64,000 nucleotides of DNA from Paenibacillus sp. FSL H8-0079 (GTDB lineage Bacteria; Bacillota; Bacilli; Paenibacillales; Paenibacillaceae). A program made the position numbers and the translations under genes. Shown here piece after piece: positions 34,999 to 43,983 of this stretch. How positions within the stretch are numbered: position 1 is the first letter of the stretch; every line of letters starts with the position of its first letter. The stretch is from contig NZ_CP150300.1 of the NCBI RefSeq assembly GCF_037991315.1, positions 6,324,001 to 6,388,000 on the forward strand. Direction: 5' to 3'. The notes beneath the pieces are model-generated. The model saw nothing but the letters and a program-made list of their open reading frames with translations. It was not told where the DNA came from and did no database searches.

Positions 34999-35790
34999 TC
35001 AGTACACCTCCTGCACAATGGATACAAAACGCTCAGCAATCGCTTTATGTTCATTGAAGCCTGTCAATTGATTGAATACTTCCTCCAATGTCAATGAACC
35101 TTCCATGGATTGCTGTTGAAGCTGCTTGAACGTACCGTCTGCCACTACGCGTCCTTCAGCGATCAGTACAATTCGACTGCTGATCTTCTCCACCACATCC
35201 ATGATGTGGGACGAATAGAAGATGGTTGTGCCTTTGGCTGACAATTGTGACAAAATCTCTTTGACCACCATCACACTATTGGCATCCAATCCGCTGAGCG
35301 GTTCATCCAGGAACAACAGATCCGGGTCATGCAGCAGTGCAGAGATCAACAGCACTTTCTGACGCATGCCTTTGGAAAAGGAGGCAATGCGGGAATGATA
35401 TGATTTTTCCATTCCAAAACAATCCATCAGTAGCTTGGCTTTATAATCCGCATCTTCATAGGACATCCCGTACAACTCTCCTGTAAAGGTCAGATACTCC
35501 GCAGGCGTTAATTGTTCGTACAATTCCGCGACCTCCGGAACATAACCGATTCTGCGTTTGTACTCTACATCCCCATCCGCAATATCTTTACCAAAGATTC
35601 GCACCGTGCCTACATATCCTTCAACCAGCCCGAGTAAAATCTTGACCGTCGTACTCTTGCCGGCCCCGTTCGGACCAATATATCCAATCATCTCACCACG
35701 ATTCGCTTCCAGATCGATGCCATTCAGCACATAACGTCCGTTGTATCGCATACGCAAGCCTTCAATTGACAGTACTTGTTCTCCACTCAC
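34999..35790 (-). CDS. ABC-2 type exporter ATPase
   Basis: 263 residues. Walker A GPNGAGKST, Q-loop IGYVPEVAELYEQLTPAEYL, signature FSKGMRQKVLLISALLH (degenerate, as usual in this class), Walker B LLFLDEPLSGLD and SSHIMDVVEKI. The GTG start has only a weak site (GGAT). It forms a two-gene unit with the membrane subunit directly downstream. No neighbour reveals the cargo. Confidence 0.87.
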   Translation of the reverse strand: MSGEQVLSIEGLRMRYNGRYVLNGIDLEANRGEMIGYIGPNGAGKSTTVKILLGLVEGYVGTVRIFGKDIADGDVEYKRRIGYVPEVAELYEQLTPAEYLTFTGELYGMSYEDADYKAKLLMDCFGMEKSYHSRIASFSKGMRQKVLLISALLHDPDLLFLDEPLSGLDANSVMVVKEILSQLSAKGTTIFYSSHIMDVVEKISSRIVLIAEGRVVADGTFKQLQQQSMEGSLTLEEVFNQLTGFNEHKAIAERFVSIVQEVY

Positions 35791-35945
35791 TTCGTTATCC
35801 AGCTCCTGTCTCTATCTTTTTTCTACAATTCTACTAGTTTACCACAGATTGGGATGGTAATGATCGGAAATAGGTCACGATATGAGCCATCATCTGCATA
35901 TCCCCTTCGAGTAAGAGCATCACATAACAAGTGTGAACACATCAC

Positions 35946-35984
35946 AAAGCCCCTGTCCCACCTTATGGTAAGAGACAAGGGCTT
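35946..35984. terminator. Hairpin terminator downstream of the GH43 gene region
   Basis: AAGCCCCTGTC and GACAAGGGCTT pair, flanked by AAA on the left. It lies between the GH43 stop (36026) and the ABC-2 ATPase start, so it should end the GH43 transcript on the minus strand. Confidence 0.65.
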
Positions 35985-36025
35985 CCACTTTAAATTGAAC
36001 CTTATTTTGTAATATTTAAAACGCC

Positions 36026-37534
36026 TTATTGCACCTTAACAATCTGAAAATGCTGATTCGTGCCGCCATTATCCGTCCACTGGATGGCCGCAGCCCCATC
36101 TGCCAGGGATTGACTGGAGATGTCCAAGACCTTGCCTGTACTGCGGTTCTTCAGTTTATAATAACCACCACCTACATGGACGAGCTGCCACTGCTGGCTG
36201 GCCCAGCCCCCATCATTCCACTGTTCAATGACAGCCCCATCCGTCGTGGCACCATTCTCCACACCGATCAGCTTGCCGCTGGAACGGTTGATAATTTTGA
36301 CATAACCGCCACCCGCATCAGTAATCTGCCACTGTTGACTGGTTGTTCCCCCATCTGCTCGCTGCTCCAGATCCGCACCGTTGGCGGAAGAACCCCCAAT
36401 GACATTCAGCAATTTGTTACTCTTACGACTAATCAGCTGATATGAAGCATTCGGGTCCCATACATCCGGTGTACTCACTCCGGTCACAGTACCTGTTGCT
36501 GTATCAATCGTAATACTGCTGGCCCAGTTCATCGCCAGACTGGTTGAACTCGGGAATGAAAGTGGCAACCAGACATACTTGGAATCCTGCACAGGTCCGC
36601 TCCATGCACCAGCCCAGCGATCACCCATGTAGAGATAGGATGTCGTCTGTGAACCTTCTACTGGAACAACATAGGTGGATTGAGAACCATACGTTGTGCT
36701 GTCTCCAAAATTGCTTAGGCCGCTCCATGTGCCTGTAATGCTGGAGGCTGTCGCATATTTGGCCTGATTTGGATTCCAGCCAGTTGCACCCGAGGTGATC
36801 AGGAAGTAGACGCCGTCTTTTTTGAATAGGGCAGGTGCTTCACGATATTGTCCAGGCCACAGCGTTGTGACTAGGGATTCCACACCCAGGAAATCCGGGG
36901 TCAGCTTATATATATTCAGATCAGCATTCACTCGGGTCGCAGAGATTAGATAGGCGGTTCCGTTATCGTTATACACCGTCATATCTCTGGAATCATACCC
37001 AAGTGGACGATAGCTGCCCACATACGTGTAATTGCCATCAACCGTATTCGAAGTAGCTACGGCCACTCTGGCCTCTCCATAATCCAGACCATTCTCCTTG
37101 TGCATCCACAGCACATATTTGCCGGTAGCACTGTTGTAGATGACCTTTGGGCGTTCAATGTTAGAGATATTTAGCTCGGCTGCCGAGCTGCTGGTCAGCA
37201 CATCATTGCGATACTCCCAGTTCTTCAGATCCGATGAACGATACACGGACACGGCCTTGAACGTTCCATTCGCATTGCGGTTCTCCCCAAACCAGTAATA
37301 ATACCCGTTCGCCTTGATCATTCCACCCCCATGAGCATGAATGACATTGCCATTGGTATCCTTGAACTGTACCCCGTTCGTTACACTCAGCGGAGCAGCT
37401 GAAGCATCCGGTCCGGGTGCAAGCAGCATACCTATTGATTGCAGAGCCAAAACCAAAGCAAGCAGATAACTTATGCGGCGGGTAAAGCGATGTGAATGTG
37501 TATTCTTTTTCAACCATCCATCGTTCATAGCCAT
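36026..37534 (-). CDS. Secreted GH43 family glycosidase with C-terminal ricin-type CBM13
   Basis: 502 residues. A basic start and hydrophobic helix (ISYLLALVLALQSIGMLLA, cleavage near ASA) form a signal peptide. The five-bladed propeller GH43 domain begins with VIHAHGGGMIKANGYYYWFGENR, resembling exo-beta-1,3-galactanase-like GH43_24 enzymes; YREAPALFKKDGVYFLITSG fits the acid region. Residues about 365-502 are a beta-trefoil ricin-type lectin with three repeats ending in QQW/HFQI (TTSQQWQI, WASQQWQL, TNQHFQIV). Arabinogalactan is a plausible substrate by subfamily. Start ATG 37534 follows GGAGGTG by 11 bases. Confidence 0.85.
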   Translation of the reverse strand: MAMNDGWLKKNTHSHRFTRRISYLLALVLALQSIGMLLAPGPDASAAPLSVTNGVQFKDTNGNVIHAHGGGMIKANGYYYWFGENRNANGTFKAVSVYRSSDLKNWEYRNDVLTSSSAAELNISNIERPKVIYNSATGKYVLWMHKENGLDYGEARVAVATSNTVDGNYTYVGSYRPLGYDSRDMTVYNDNGTAYLISATRVNADLNIYKLTPDFLGVESLVTTLWPGQYREAPALFKKDGVYFLITSGATGWNPNQAKYATASSITGTWSGLSNFGDSTTYGSQSTYVVPVEGSQTTSYLYMGDRWAGAWSGPVQDSKYVWLPLSFPSSTSLAMNWASSITIDTATGTVTGVSTPDVWDPNASYQLISRKSNKLLNVIGGSSANGADLEQRADGGTTSQQWQITDAGGGYVKIINRSSGKLIGVENGATTDGAVIEQWNDGGWASQQWQLVHVGGGYYKLKNRSTGKVLDISSQSLADGAAAIQWTDNGGTNQHFQIVKVQ

Positions 37535-37560
37535 ATCGTAATGCACCTCCATATTTTTAG

Positions 37561-37574
37561 TGAAGCGCTTACAC
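37561..37574. promoter_or_regulatory. cre-like site upstream of the GH43 gene
   Basis: TGAAGCGCTTACA has the AAGCGCTT core of catabolite-responsive elements but lacks one base of the consensus spacing. It lies 27 bp before the chosen start. Confidence 0.45.
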
Positions 37575-37627
37575 AAAATTAAAATCGATATGTCTCATCT
37601 GCCTCCGATCGATGATGCATTTTAGCA

Positions 37628-37735
37628 TTAGAATTCTTGGTAATACTGGTTGGGCTTCACCTCCCTGATTCCGATTGTATCCGCCACGTTCCTGCTCGCA
37701 TAGTGAACAATCCGGCGGAACATGTACAATTTCAT
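37628..37735 (-). CDS. Possible 35-residue small ORF
   Basis: ATG 37735 is eight bases after GGAGAG. The product starts MKLYMFRRIVHYASRNVAD and ends EVKPNQYYQEF; it is basic and has no recognised domain. It follows a terminator and precedes the GH43 gene on the same strand. Coding evidence is weak. The rest of the 37535-37895 gap contains only the cre-like site and the terminator. Confidence 0.2.
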   Translation of the reverse strand: MKLYMFRRIVHYASRNVADTIGIREVKPNQYYQEF

Positions 37736-37758
37736 ACTCCGTTCTCTCCATAGACAGC

Positions 37759-37783
37759 AAAAAGACGCTTCCCCCGAAGCGTC
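37759..37783 (-). terminator. Terminator after the small PepSY gene
   Basis: On the minus strand GACGCTTC, a 4-base loop, GAAGCGTC, then TTTTT. Confidence 0.8.
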
Positions 37784-37895
37784 CTCTGCTCTATCTGCTC
37801 TGCCCTCCATGATGTAACTGTCTCTGGCTGCGTGTGGCTGTTCATGGGCAGGTTCATTATATGATGTTTTATCGGCGTATACTCGCCCTTATTGC

Positions 37896-38531
37896 TTAAT
37901 CTTCGTCATCAAAATCTTGGTCGAACGATAACACTTTGCCTGTGTTGGCATCGATATCTACATCTGCTTCACCTTGAGCGGTTCTCAGCTCGATCTCATA
38001 TACATAGCGACCATCATCATGATCCAGCTCGACTTTGGTTACTTTACCACCCGTAACTTGTTTCAACGCAATGTTTGAAGCTTGGGATGCCGTCAATTTG
38101 ACCTGCTTGGAAGCAGAGTTATTAGACGTATTGCCTGTTACAGTACCTTTATAATCGTCGTCATCATCGTAGTCTTCATCGTTCACGACTGCCAGGATTT
38201 TGCCTGTGTAAGCATCCAGACGAACAACCACATCATTGGTTCCTTTTCTGTCGATCTCAATTTCATAGAACGTTTGGCCGTTTCTGCGCTCCAGGTCCAC
38301 GTCATCCACTTTACCATCGGCTGCTTTCAAGGCTAACGCTTTCGCCTGTGATGCATTCAGCATTTTGCCTGTGCTGTTCTGATTCTGTGTTACGGATTGT
38401 GTTGTTGACGTTGGTGTAGTTTGCACCGCTTGTCCGTTCACATTCCCACTAGCCGCTACGGCTGATCCACCAAGTAATACCGCTGCTGACAAGCTACCAA
38501 TCCAAAGTTTATGTTTGTTCATCATCATCAT
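37896..38531 (-). CDS. Secreted protein with two PepSY domains
   Basis: 211 residues. A signal peptide (KLWIGSLSAAVLLGGSAVAASG) is followed by a Thr/Gln/Asn-rich linker and two PepSY repeats: residues about 56-118 (ASQAKALALKAADGKVDDVDLERRNGQTFYEIEIDRKG) and 145-207 (ASQASNIALKQVTGGKVTKVELDHDDGRYVYEIEL). An acidic DEDYDDDDDY stretch separates them. PepSY modules occur in protease propeptides and may inhibit proteases or sense the envelope. It lies downstream of a two-component system and a second PepSY gene, but a terminator separates them. Confidence 0.88.
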   Translation of the reverse strand: MMMMNKHKLWIGSLSAAVLLGGSAVAASGNVNGQAVQTTPTSTTQSVTQNQNSTGKMLNASQAKALALKAADGKVDDVDLERRNGQTFYEIEIDRKGTNDVVVRLDAYTGKILAVVNDEDYDDDDDYKGTVTGNTSNNSASKQVKLTASQASNIALKQVTGGKVTKVELDHDDGRYVYEIELRTAQGEADVDIDANTGKVLSFDQDFDDED

Positions 38532-38685
38532 TCATCTCCTCGTTTGTTGTTTTCGTTCTCGTCTACATTTATAGAATAACCTGCAGGAATGAGAGATCAG
38601 CGAGAGTTAGATTAGAATTTGATGAGAAAATGAGGAGATTGCTCATTTAATGAGTGTTCATTATGTATGTAATCTAAAAGAAAAG

Positions 38686-38716
38686 AAAAAGATGACCCCT
38701 AAATTAGGAATCATCT
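38686..38716 (-). terminator. Terminator of the two-component/PepSY operon
   Basis: On the minus strand AGATGATTCCTAA pairs with TTAGGGGTCATCT, followed by TTTTTC. Confidence 0.65.
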
Positions 38717-38762
38717 ATCCAACAAGGTGTAACTCTATATTCAATGGATTCCTGTGCAAATG

Positions 38763-39563
38763 TTAATCCTCGTCCTCATCCCAAGTCACGGAACGAATCG
38801 CTCCCGAGATGGCATTCACTTGTACAATGGCTTCCCGGCCATCCGCCAGATCAATTTCAACCAGATAATACGGATTGCCGCTATTGGTTCCACGTAGTTC
38901 TATGTCGTCCACTTCCCCAGGGATCTCCGCAAGCGCCTTCTGCTTCGCTTGCTTTTCGCTCAGAAACTGAGGTTTAGGATCATCCTTGGTTGGTTCAGTT
39001 GTCGGCGCTGCGATTGTTTTGGAAGATATCGTCTCTCCGGTATATGGATCAATCGTAAGTTCTTCACGGCTATTATCCTTCGCCTTCACCACCGCGGTGT
39101 ATACCGGACTACCTTGCTGCTCCACAAGTTCTAGCGAGACCAGTTGGTCATCCGTTTGTTGTTTTAACAACGCCGTCTTGATCTGCTCGCGGCTCCATAA
39201 CGTCTTCTCTTCCGCTTGCGGGTTGGACTCCAGCCGTTTGATGGAATTCACAGCAGCTGTAACGGCATCCACTTGCACGTCATACAATCCGGCCTCCGAG
39301 CGAAGCTGCATGATATACGTCCCGTCCTTCAACGTGGAATTCACAATCTCACCTGGATATTGATCAAGCACCGATTGTGCTGCCGCATCTGCCGTAAGTA
39401 CCACACCAGTCGATTGCCAAGGCTTCCACCACACAACTACTGCCACAATCAGCACAACGAGAAGCCCTGAACCCCACCAGAGTGATCTTCGCGATTTCGC
39501 CCATCCACTGTTCCCTTGTTCATGCCGTTTCATTTCCGGTGGTCGCTGCTCATGCTCTGTCAT
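38763..39563 (-). CDS. Membrane-anchored PepSY-domain protein
   Basis: 266 residues: a charged cytoplasmic N-terminus, one membrane helix (LWWGSGLLVVLIVAVVVWW, residues about 29-47), and an extracytoplasmic part ending in a PepSY domain (SEKQAKQKALAEIPGEVDDIELRGTNSGNPYYLVEIDLADGREAIVQVNAISGAI). A second, degenerate copy lies in the middle (WSREQIKTALLKQQTDDQLVSLELVEQQGSPVYTAVV). Start ATG 39563 follows GGGGG. It lies 78 bp after the histidine kinase gene, so it is probably the third gene of that operon. B. subtilis has a similar ykoGH/ykoJ grouping. Confidence 0.85.
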   Translation of the reverse strand: MTEHEQRPPEMKRHEQGNSGWAKSRRSLWWGSGLLVVLIVAVVVWWKPWQSTGVVLTADAAAQSVLDQYPGEIVNSTLKDGTYIMQLRSEAGLYDVQVDAVTAAVNSIKRLESNPQAEEKTLWSREQIKTALLKQQTDDQLVSLELVEQQGSPVYTAVVKAKDNSREELTIDPYTGETISSKTIAAPTTEPTKDDPKPQFLSEKQAKQKALAEIPGEVDDIELRGTNSGNPYYLVEIDLADGREAIVQVNAISGAIRSVTWDEDED

Positions 39564-39641
39564 CACGTTTCCCCCTATGCGCTCTCTTATCATCCCCAGT
39601 TGATCTGATGCTTATCAGTATATAAGAGAAGAATGAGAATT

Positions 39642-41018
39642 TCATGAGAGCGGTCCGTTCTGAACGGATATTGGCAAAATAATTGAAGCCTCGGTGCCTT
39701 TACCCTCGGTACTGGTCAGTTCGATCCGTGCTCCAACTGCTCCTGCAAGCTCTTTGGCGAGTGACAACCCCAGACCTGAACCGCTTGCGCCTAAGCTGCG
39801 TGTTCTGGCCGGATCAACCCGGTAGAATCGGTCAAATACCTTCTCCAGCTCTTCCTCCCGCATACCAATCCCGGTATCCACGATGCGAATACGGCACTCT
39901 TGCCCCTTGGCTTCCAGCCTGACTTCAATTGCATCTTCACTATACTTCCGGGCATTATCCAACAAAATAAACAACAGCTGCTTCAGCTTGCTCTCATCGC
40001 TTATCGCCCAGATTGGGCCTGGATCCTCACACTGGACTTCGCGGTGATAGGCTTCGCGAAACGCACGTGTCGAGTCTGTAGCCAGTCTCGTGATATCCAC
40101 ACGCGTCAACTGCACATTCCACTGCTCTGGCTGCTTCGCAAGCAGTAACAGTTGCTCGGTCATCTCTCGCATGCGAACCGATTCGGACAGAATCGCCTCC
40201 ACCGCTTCATCGAATACCTCGGGCCGTTCTTTTCCTCGCCGCTGTAGCAGACTCGCATAGCTCTCAATAATGGTCAGCGGTGTTTTGAGTTCATGGGATG
40301 CATCTGACACGAATCGCTCCTGTCGCTCAAAGTTGGATTCGAGCAGGTCCATCATCCGGTTAAACGTCTGTCCCATTGTTTTCAGTTCATCCTTCGACCC
40401 TTCCTCCAGTGGAAGACGCTTGAATTGGCCGCTGGACTGTATGTCAGTCATCGTGCGTGTCATCTGCTGAATCGGTCTGGTCATCCGGTTCGCCAGAATC
40501 CGGCTGGAGATAATGGCTGGAATGAGAGCAATAATCGTGACCGCCACAAGCACGGTACGAAGTACAGACAGACGATTCTCCGTCTCTGCAATGCTCTCGG
40601 TGACCTGCACATTCACCACCTCGCCATCAGGCCAGATGACCGGGACCGAAACCCATACATAACCAATCTGTTCAACTTGGGTATACTCTGATTTCTTCTC
40701 ACTTTCGTACTTATAAGGCAGCTTGCTCAGCTGCTCGGAAGCTGCTGTTGTTGTCACCGGGGAACTGGTGCCGTCTTCATTGACGATCCGAAGCATGCCG
40801 TTCACAGGCGCATAGGCCCGCAATAAGTCGTCCGGTGGAATGGAGCCGGCAGACTGACGTACTCCTTTGACAATAGACTCGGCCTCTGCTTCCACCCGAT
40901 TAACCTCGTTATCAATCGACATCCGCTCAAACACGATATAGACCGACAGATTCACCGCGATTAACAGCACAGCAAATAATACAGACGAATATCCGTAGAT
41001 TTTACTACGCAAGCTCAT
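39642..41018 (-). CDS. Sensor histidine kinase (HisKA type)
   Basis: 458 residues. Two membrane helices (residues about 8-30 and 155-177) flank an extracytoplasmic sensor. A HAMP region (NRMTRPIQQMTRTMTDI) is followed by the H-box SDASHELKTPLTIIESYASLL and a catalytic domain with N-box LLFILLDNARKYS, DTGIGM and GSGLGLSLAKELA. It overlaps the response regulator gene by four bases. The PepSY neighbours suggest that the signal concerns envelope or protease status; this is inference. Confidence 0.93.
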   Translation of the reverse strand: MSLRSKIYGYSSVLFAVLLIAVNLSVYIVFERMSIDNEVNRVEAEAESIVKGVRQSAGSIPPDDLLRAYAPVNGMLRIVNEDGTSSPVTTTAASEQLSKLPYKYESEKKSEYTQVEQIGYVWVSVPVIWPDGEVVNVQVTESIAETENRLSVLRTVLVAVTIIALIPAIISSRILANRMTRPIQQMTRTMTDIQSSGQFKRLPLEEGSKDELKTMGQTFNRMMDLLESNFERQERFVSDASHELKTPLTIIESYASLLQRRGKERPEVFDEAVEAILSESVRMREMTEQLLLLAKQPEQWNVQLTRVDITRLATDSTRAFREAYHREVQCEDPGPIWAISDESKLKQLLFILLDNARKYSEDAIEVRLEAKGQECRIRIVDTGIGMREEELEKVFDRFYRVDPARTRSLGASGSGLGLSLAKELAGAVGARIELTSTEGKGTEASIILPISVQNGPLS

Positions 41019-41761
41019 GACTGTTCCTTCAGGACGTATCCTACGCCCCGTACAGTATGTATTAAGGGTGGTGTGAATCCGTTATCCACCTTTTTGCGCA
41101 CATAACGAATATACACATCCACCACATTGGTATCTCCATAATAATCGTATCCCCACACGGCCTGCACAATCTGATCACGACTGAGCACCTGACGTTGATT
41201 CTGAAGTAGATACACCAATAGATCGAACTCACGCGGAGTAAGCTCAATGGGCACGCTATCTCGGGATATCTCTCGCGTTCCTTCATTCAGTCTCAACCCG
41301 GCAGCCGTCAACCAGCCCGCCTCATCCTTGTGCTCCAGTGAATCATTCCCTGCATTAGGTGTGGATGAAGAAGCGGAAGAAGCAACAGACGCAACTGCAC
41401 TAAGCCGTAAAGCCGCCCGAACTCGGGCAAGCAGCTCTTCAATCTGAAACGGCTTGGTGATGTAGTCATTGGCTCCGAGATCCAGGCCGGATACTTTGTC
41501 TTCTACAGAATCTTTGGCAGTGAGCATAATGATCGGTACTGTAGCATCTTTGGCCCGAACTCGCCGCAACACTTCAATTCCGCTCAGACCAGGCAACATC
41601 ACATCAAGCAAAATCAGATCCCACTGTCCTTCTGCATACTTCTCCAGTCCTTCTGTTCCACTACCAGCCTTGCCCACCTGATATCCCTCATACTGTAGTT
41701 CCAGTTCCAGCAGACGTGCTATTTTGGGCTCATCCTCTATGACCAGCACGGCTTCGTTCAT
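41015..41761 (-). CDS. OmpR-family response regulator
   Basis: 248 residues. The receiver domain has phospho-acceptor Asp in WDLILLDVMLPGLSG (about residue 53) and the lysine in ITKPFQIEELLARV. A Ser/Ala-rich linker (SAVASVASSASSSTPNAGND) of unusual length joins it to a winged-helix Trans_reg_C domain (ELTPREFDLLVYLLQNQRQVLSRDQIVQAVWGYDY). It is first in the operon with the kinase and the membrane PepSY protein. Confidence 0.93.
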   Translation of the reverse strand: MNEAVLVIEDEPKIARLLELELQYEGYQVGKAGSGTEGLEKYAEGQWDLILLDVMLPGLSGIEVLRRVRAKDATVPIIMLTAKDSVEDKVSGLDLGANDYITKPFQIEELLARVRAALRLSAVASVASSASSSTPNAGNDSLEHKDEAGWLTAAGLRLNEGTREISRDSVPIELTPREFDLLVYLLQNQRQVLSRDQIVQAVWGYDYYGDTNVVDVYIRYVRKKVDNGFTPPLIHTVRGVGYVLKEQS

Positions 41762-41816
41762 GCAGCGCTCCCCCTCATCCCCATCATTTCATTCTCCCGT
41801 TATCTTACAATAACAT

Positions 41817-42461
41817 CTATAGTTTGCCCAAGGCATCTTCAACCGGTTGCTCCCCAGCAATCAAATCAAAGGCCATCCGGTACGTCTTCTCTTCCTGTAA
41901 GGAAGCCACGATGACGCGGGCCACATCTTCACGCGGGATGCTTCCCGGTTCCAGATCCGTTCCAACTGCAATCTTGCCCGTGCCCGGTTCATTCTTCAGA
42001 CCACCTGGACGAATAATCGTGTAATTAAGATCACTTGCAAACAGTGCACGATCCGCATAATGCTTCGCCACGTAATAAGGCTTGATGGACTCTGACCATT
42101 TCTCCCGTTGATCTGCGCCATACGCACTGACCAGAATATATCTGGAGATTCCTTGCTGCTCTGCGGCTTCCATCGTCTTCACCGCACCGTCGAGATCAAT
42201 AAGCAGTGTTTTGTCCTGACCGGTAGATCCGCCAGAACCCGCCGTAAACACAATGGCATTATGATCCTTCATTGCCTCGGCCAAGTCCTCCACACTGCCC
42301 TCCAGATCACCGATTACCACATCGGCACCGAGTTTCTTCAGTGCGTCTGCCTGCTCCGGTTTGCGGATCATGGCCGTTACTTTATGCTTGCCTTCCTGTA
42401 CCAGCTGCTCCACCAAAAACTTGCCGATTTGCCCATTTGCTCCTATAACTAAAACGTTCAT
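41817..42461 (-). CDS. Atypical short-chain dehydrogenase (NAD(P)-binding, YhfK/YwnB-like)
   Basis: 214 residues with N-terminal GANGQIGKFLVEQL, the G-x-x-G-x-x-G nucleotide motif, then VVIGDLEGSVEDLAEAMKDHNAIVFTAGSGGS. The usual YxxxK is replaced by YVAKHYADRAL-type residues as in atypical SDRs of the NmrA-related group. A role in redox sensing or reduction is possible but unproven. Terminal RBS GAGGAG precedes the ATG. Confidence 0.85.
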   Translation of the reverse strand: MNVLVIGANGQIGKFLVEQLVQEGKHKVTAMIRKPEQADALKKLGADVVIGDLEGSVEDLAEAMKDHNAIVFTAGSGGSTGQDKTLLIDLDGAVKTMEAAEQQGISRYILVSAYGADQREKWSESIKPYYVAKHYADRALFASDLNYTIIRPGGLKNEPGTGKIAVGTDLEPGSIPREDVARVIVASLQEEKTYRMAFDLIAGEQPVEDALGKL

Positions 42462-42549
42462 ACGTCATTTCTCCTCTCGGTTGGACGGATGGCTTGTTGC
42501 TGCTACCCGTTCCTTTTATTTAGAGATGCTCATCCTATAATTTAAACGA

Positions 42550-42575
42550 AAGCCGGCGCTTCTAAGCGCCGGCTT
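42550..42575. other. Strong GC-rich hairpin upstream of the SDR gene
   Basis: AAGCCGGCGCTT and AAGCGCCGGCTT pair perfectly; only TTT follows on the minus strand. It lies about 90 bp before the SDR start and 160 bp after a proper ndh terminator. It may be a weak second terminator or part of a leader. The rest of 42462-42735 holds nothing identifiable. Confidence 0.5.
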
Positions 42576-42735
42576 CCAGGTTCGTGTCCATTCAGTACAT
42601 CTATGAAATGTGAAATCTTCCGTTACCCCATTAATATACCATATACCCTATGTACTTTATACGCGACCTCACATCGACCACTTCTGCCGCACCTTTTTCA
42701 CATTGCATATCTGTTATTCTTTGTATGGTCACAAC

Positions 42736-42763
42736 AAAAAAGGACGCCCAAAAGGGCGCCCTT
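42736..42763 (-). terminator. Terminator of the yjlC-ndh operon
   Basis: On the minus strand AGGGCGCCC, TTTT loop, GGGCGTCCT, then TTTTTTG. Confidence 0.85.
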
Positions 42764-42777
42764 GAATGGCATTAAGA

Positions 42778-43959
42778 TTAGTAAGCCAGTGCGAACAAAC
42801 CGTGAATGTGAGCCAGGTAACGGATGTTACTTGCTTCTTTCATCATGGTTGCAGGCAGACCTTTCAGACGAGTCTGGTTGCCACCGATCATGCCGACAGC
42901 ATCTTTACGACCCAGACTTCCCAGCGTACCGGAGAATACTGGTGTGAAGGATTCCATTGCGCCACCTTTGAACATTACGCCCAAGTTGTGACCGATGGTT
43001 TCACCCATTTGCCAAGCCAATTGTGCTGTTGGAGGGTAAGGGCGAGCGCCTTCGCTAGGGAAGACCACTGCGCTGTCACCAGCAACAAACACGTCTTTGT
43101 GAGAAGTCGATTGCAGAACTTCCGTAACTTTCGCACGGCCACGATCCACTTCAATTCCGCTGTTAGCAACAACAGCGTTGCCTTGTACGCCACCTGTCCA
43201 TACGAGTGTGCTCGTAGGGATGGAGCTGCCGTCTTTCAGCAGAACTTCGTTTTCTTTCATCTCAGTAATCGCTACGCCAACGATGAAGTTAACGCCACGT
43301 TTCTCAAGACTCGATTTAGCACGCTCAACCAGTTCTGGTGGGAATCCAGCCAGGATGGAAGGACCAGCTTCAACCGTGTGCAGGGATACTTCTTTGAAAT
43401 CGATCCCTTTTTCTTGACATACAGCAGGAAGCAGGTCAGCGAATTCACCAACAAGCTCAATACCTGTCAAGCCGCCGCCACCAATAACAAACGTAGCGTC
43501 TGCTTTGTTGCCGGACTGTTTGTAAGCATCAAGACGTGCTTCAACGTGTGCACGAATACGGTTTGCATCGCTAACCGATTTGAGCGTGAAGCTGTACTCT
43601 TGCAATCCCGGAATTCCGAAGAATGCCGTTTCGCTGCCCAGGGCAACGACAAGTGCATCGTAAGAGTATGTGGAGCCGCTGGTCATCAGAACTTTCTTCT
43701 CGTCCGGCTTGATTGTATCCACCGTATCGATTTTCAAGTTCACGTTTTTGCCACGCAGCAATTTTTCGAGTGGAAGAGCAACTGCTTGTTCAGCAATGCT
43801 TCCTGCTGCAAGACGGTGCAGTTCCGTGATAATTTGGTGTGTAGGGTAACGGTTAACGACAGTAATTGTCGCTTCTTCCGGAGACAAGTATTGACGCGCA
43901 GTCAATGCAGTCAACAGACCGCCGTATCCTCCACCCAAGATCAAAATTTGCTTCGACAT
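42778..43959 (-). CDS. ndh: Type II NADH dehydrogenase
   Basis: 393 residues. The FAD-binding ILILGGGYGGLLTAL (residues 4-18) and the NADH-binding FVIGGGGLTGIELVGEFADLL are intact; VFVAGDSAVV is the second FAD contact. The C-terminal part (MGETIGHNLGVMFKGG and LGSLGRKDAVG) fits membrane-peripheral NDH-2. It passes electrons from NADH to quinone without pumping protons. I use ATG 43959 (MSKQ), six bases after GGAGG. It follows the DUF1641 gene, as in the B. subtilis yjlC-ndh operon, which Rex represses. Confidence 0.93.
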   Translation of the reverse strand: MSKQILILGGGYGGLLTALTARQYLSPEEATITVVNRYPTHQIITELHRLAAGSIAEQAVALPLEKLLRGKNVNLKIDTVDTIKPDEKKVLMTSGSTYSYDALVVALGSETAFFGIPGLQEYSFTLKSVSDANRIRAHVEARLDAYKQSGNKADATFVIGGGGLTGIELVGEFADLLPAVCQEKGIDFKEVSLHTVEAGPSILAGFPPELVERAKSSLEKRGVNFIVGVAITEMKENEVLLKDGSSIPTSTLVWTGGVQGNAVVANSGIEVDRGRAKVTEVLQSTSHKDVFVAGDSAVVFPSEGARPYPPTAQLAWQMGETIGHNLGVMFKGGAMESFTPVFSGTLGSLGRKDAVGMIGGNQTRLKGLPATMMKEASNIRYLAHIHGLFALAY

Positions 43960-43983
43960 ATCCATCCTCCGTTCTTCTAAGTC

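Noticed and set aside
42766-43980. A 404-codon open frame on the plus strand, antisense over all of ndh
   Set aside because: It is a codon-bias shadow: the opposite strand encodes a clear NDH-2, the frame has Cys/Phe-rich implausible composition, and no ribosome binding site precedes it.
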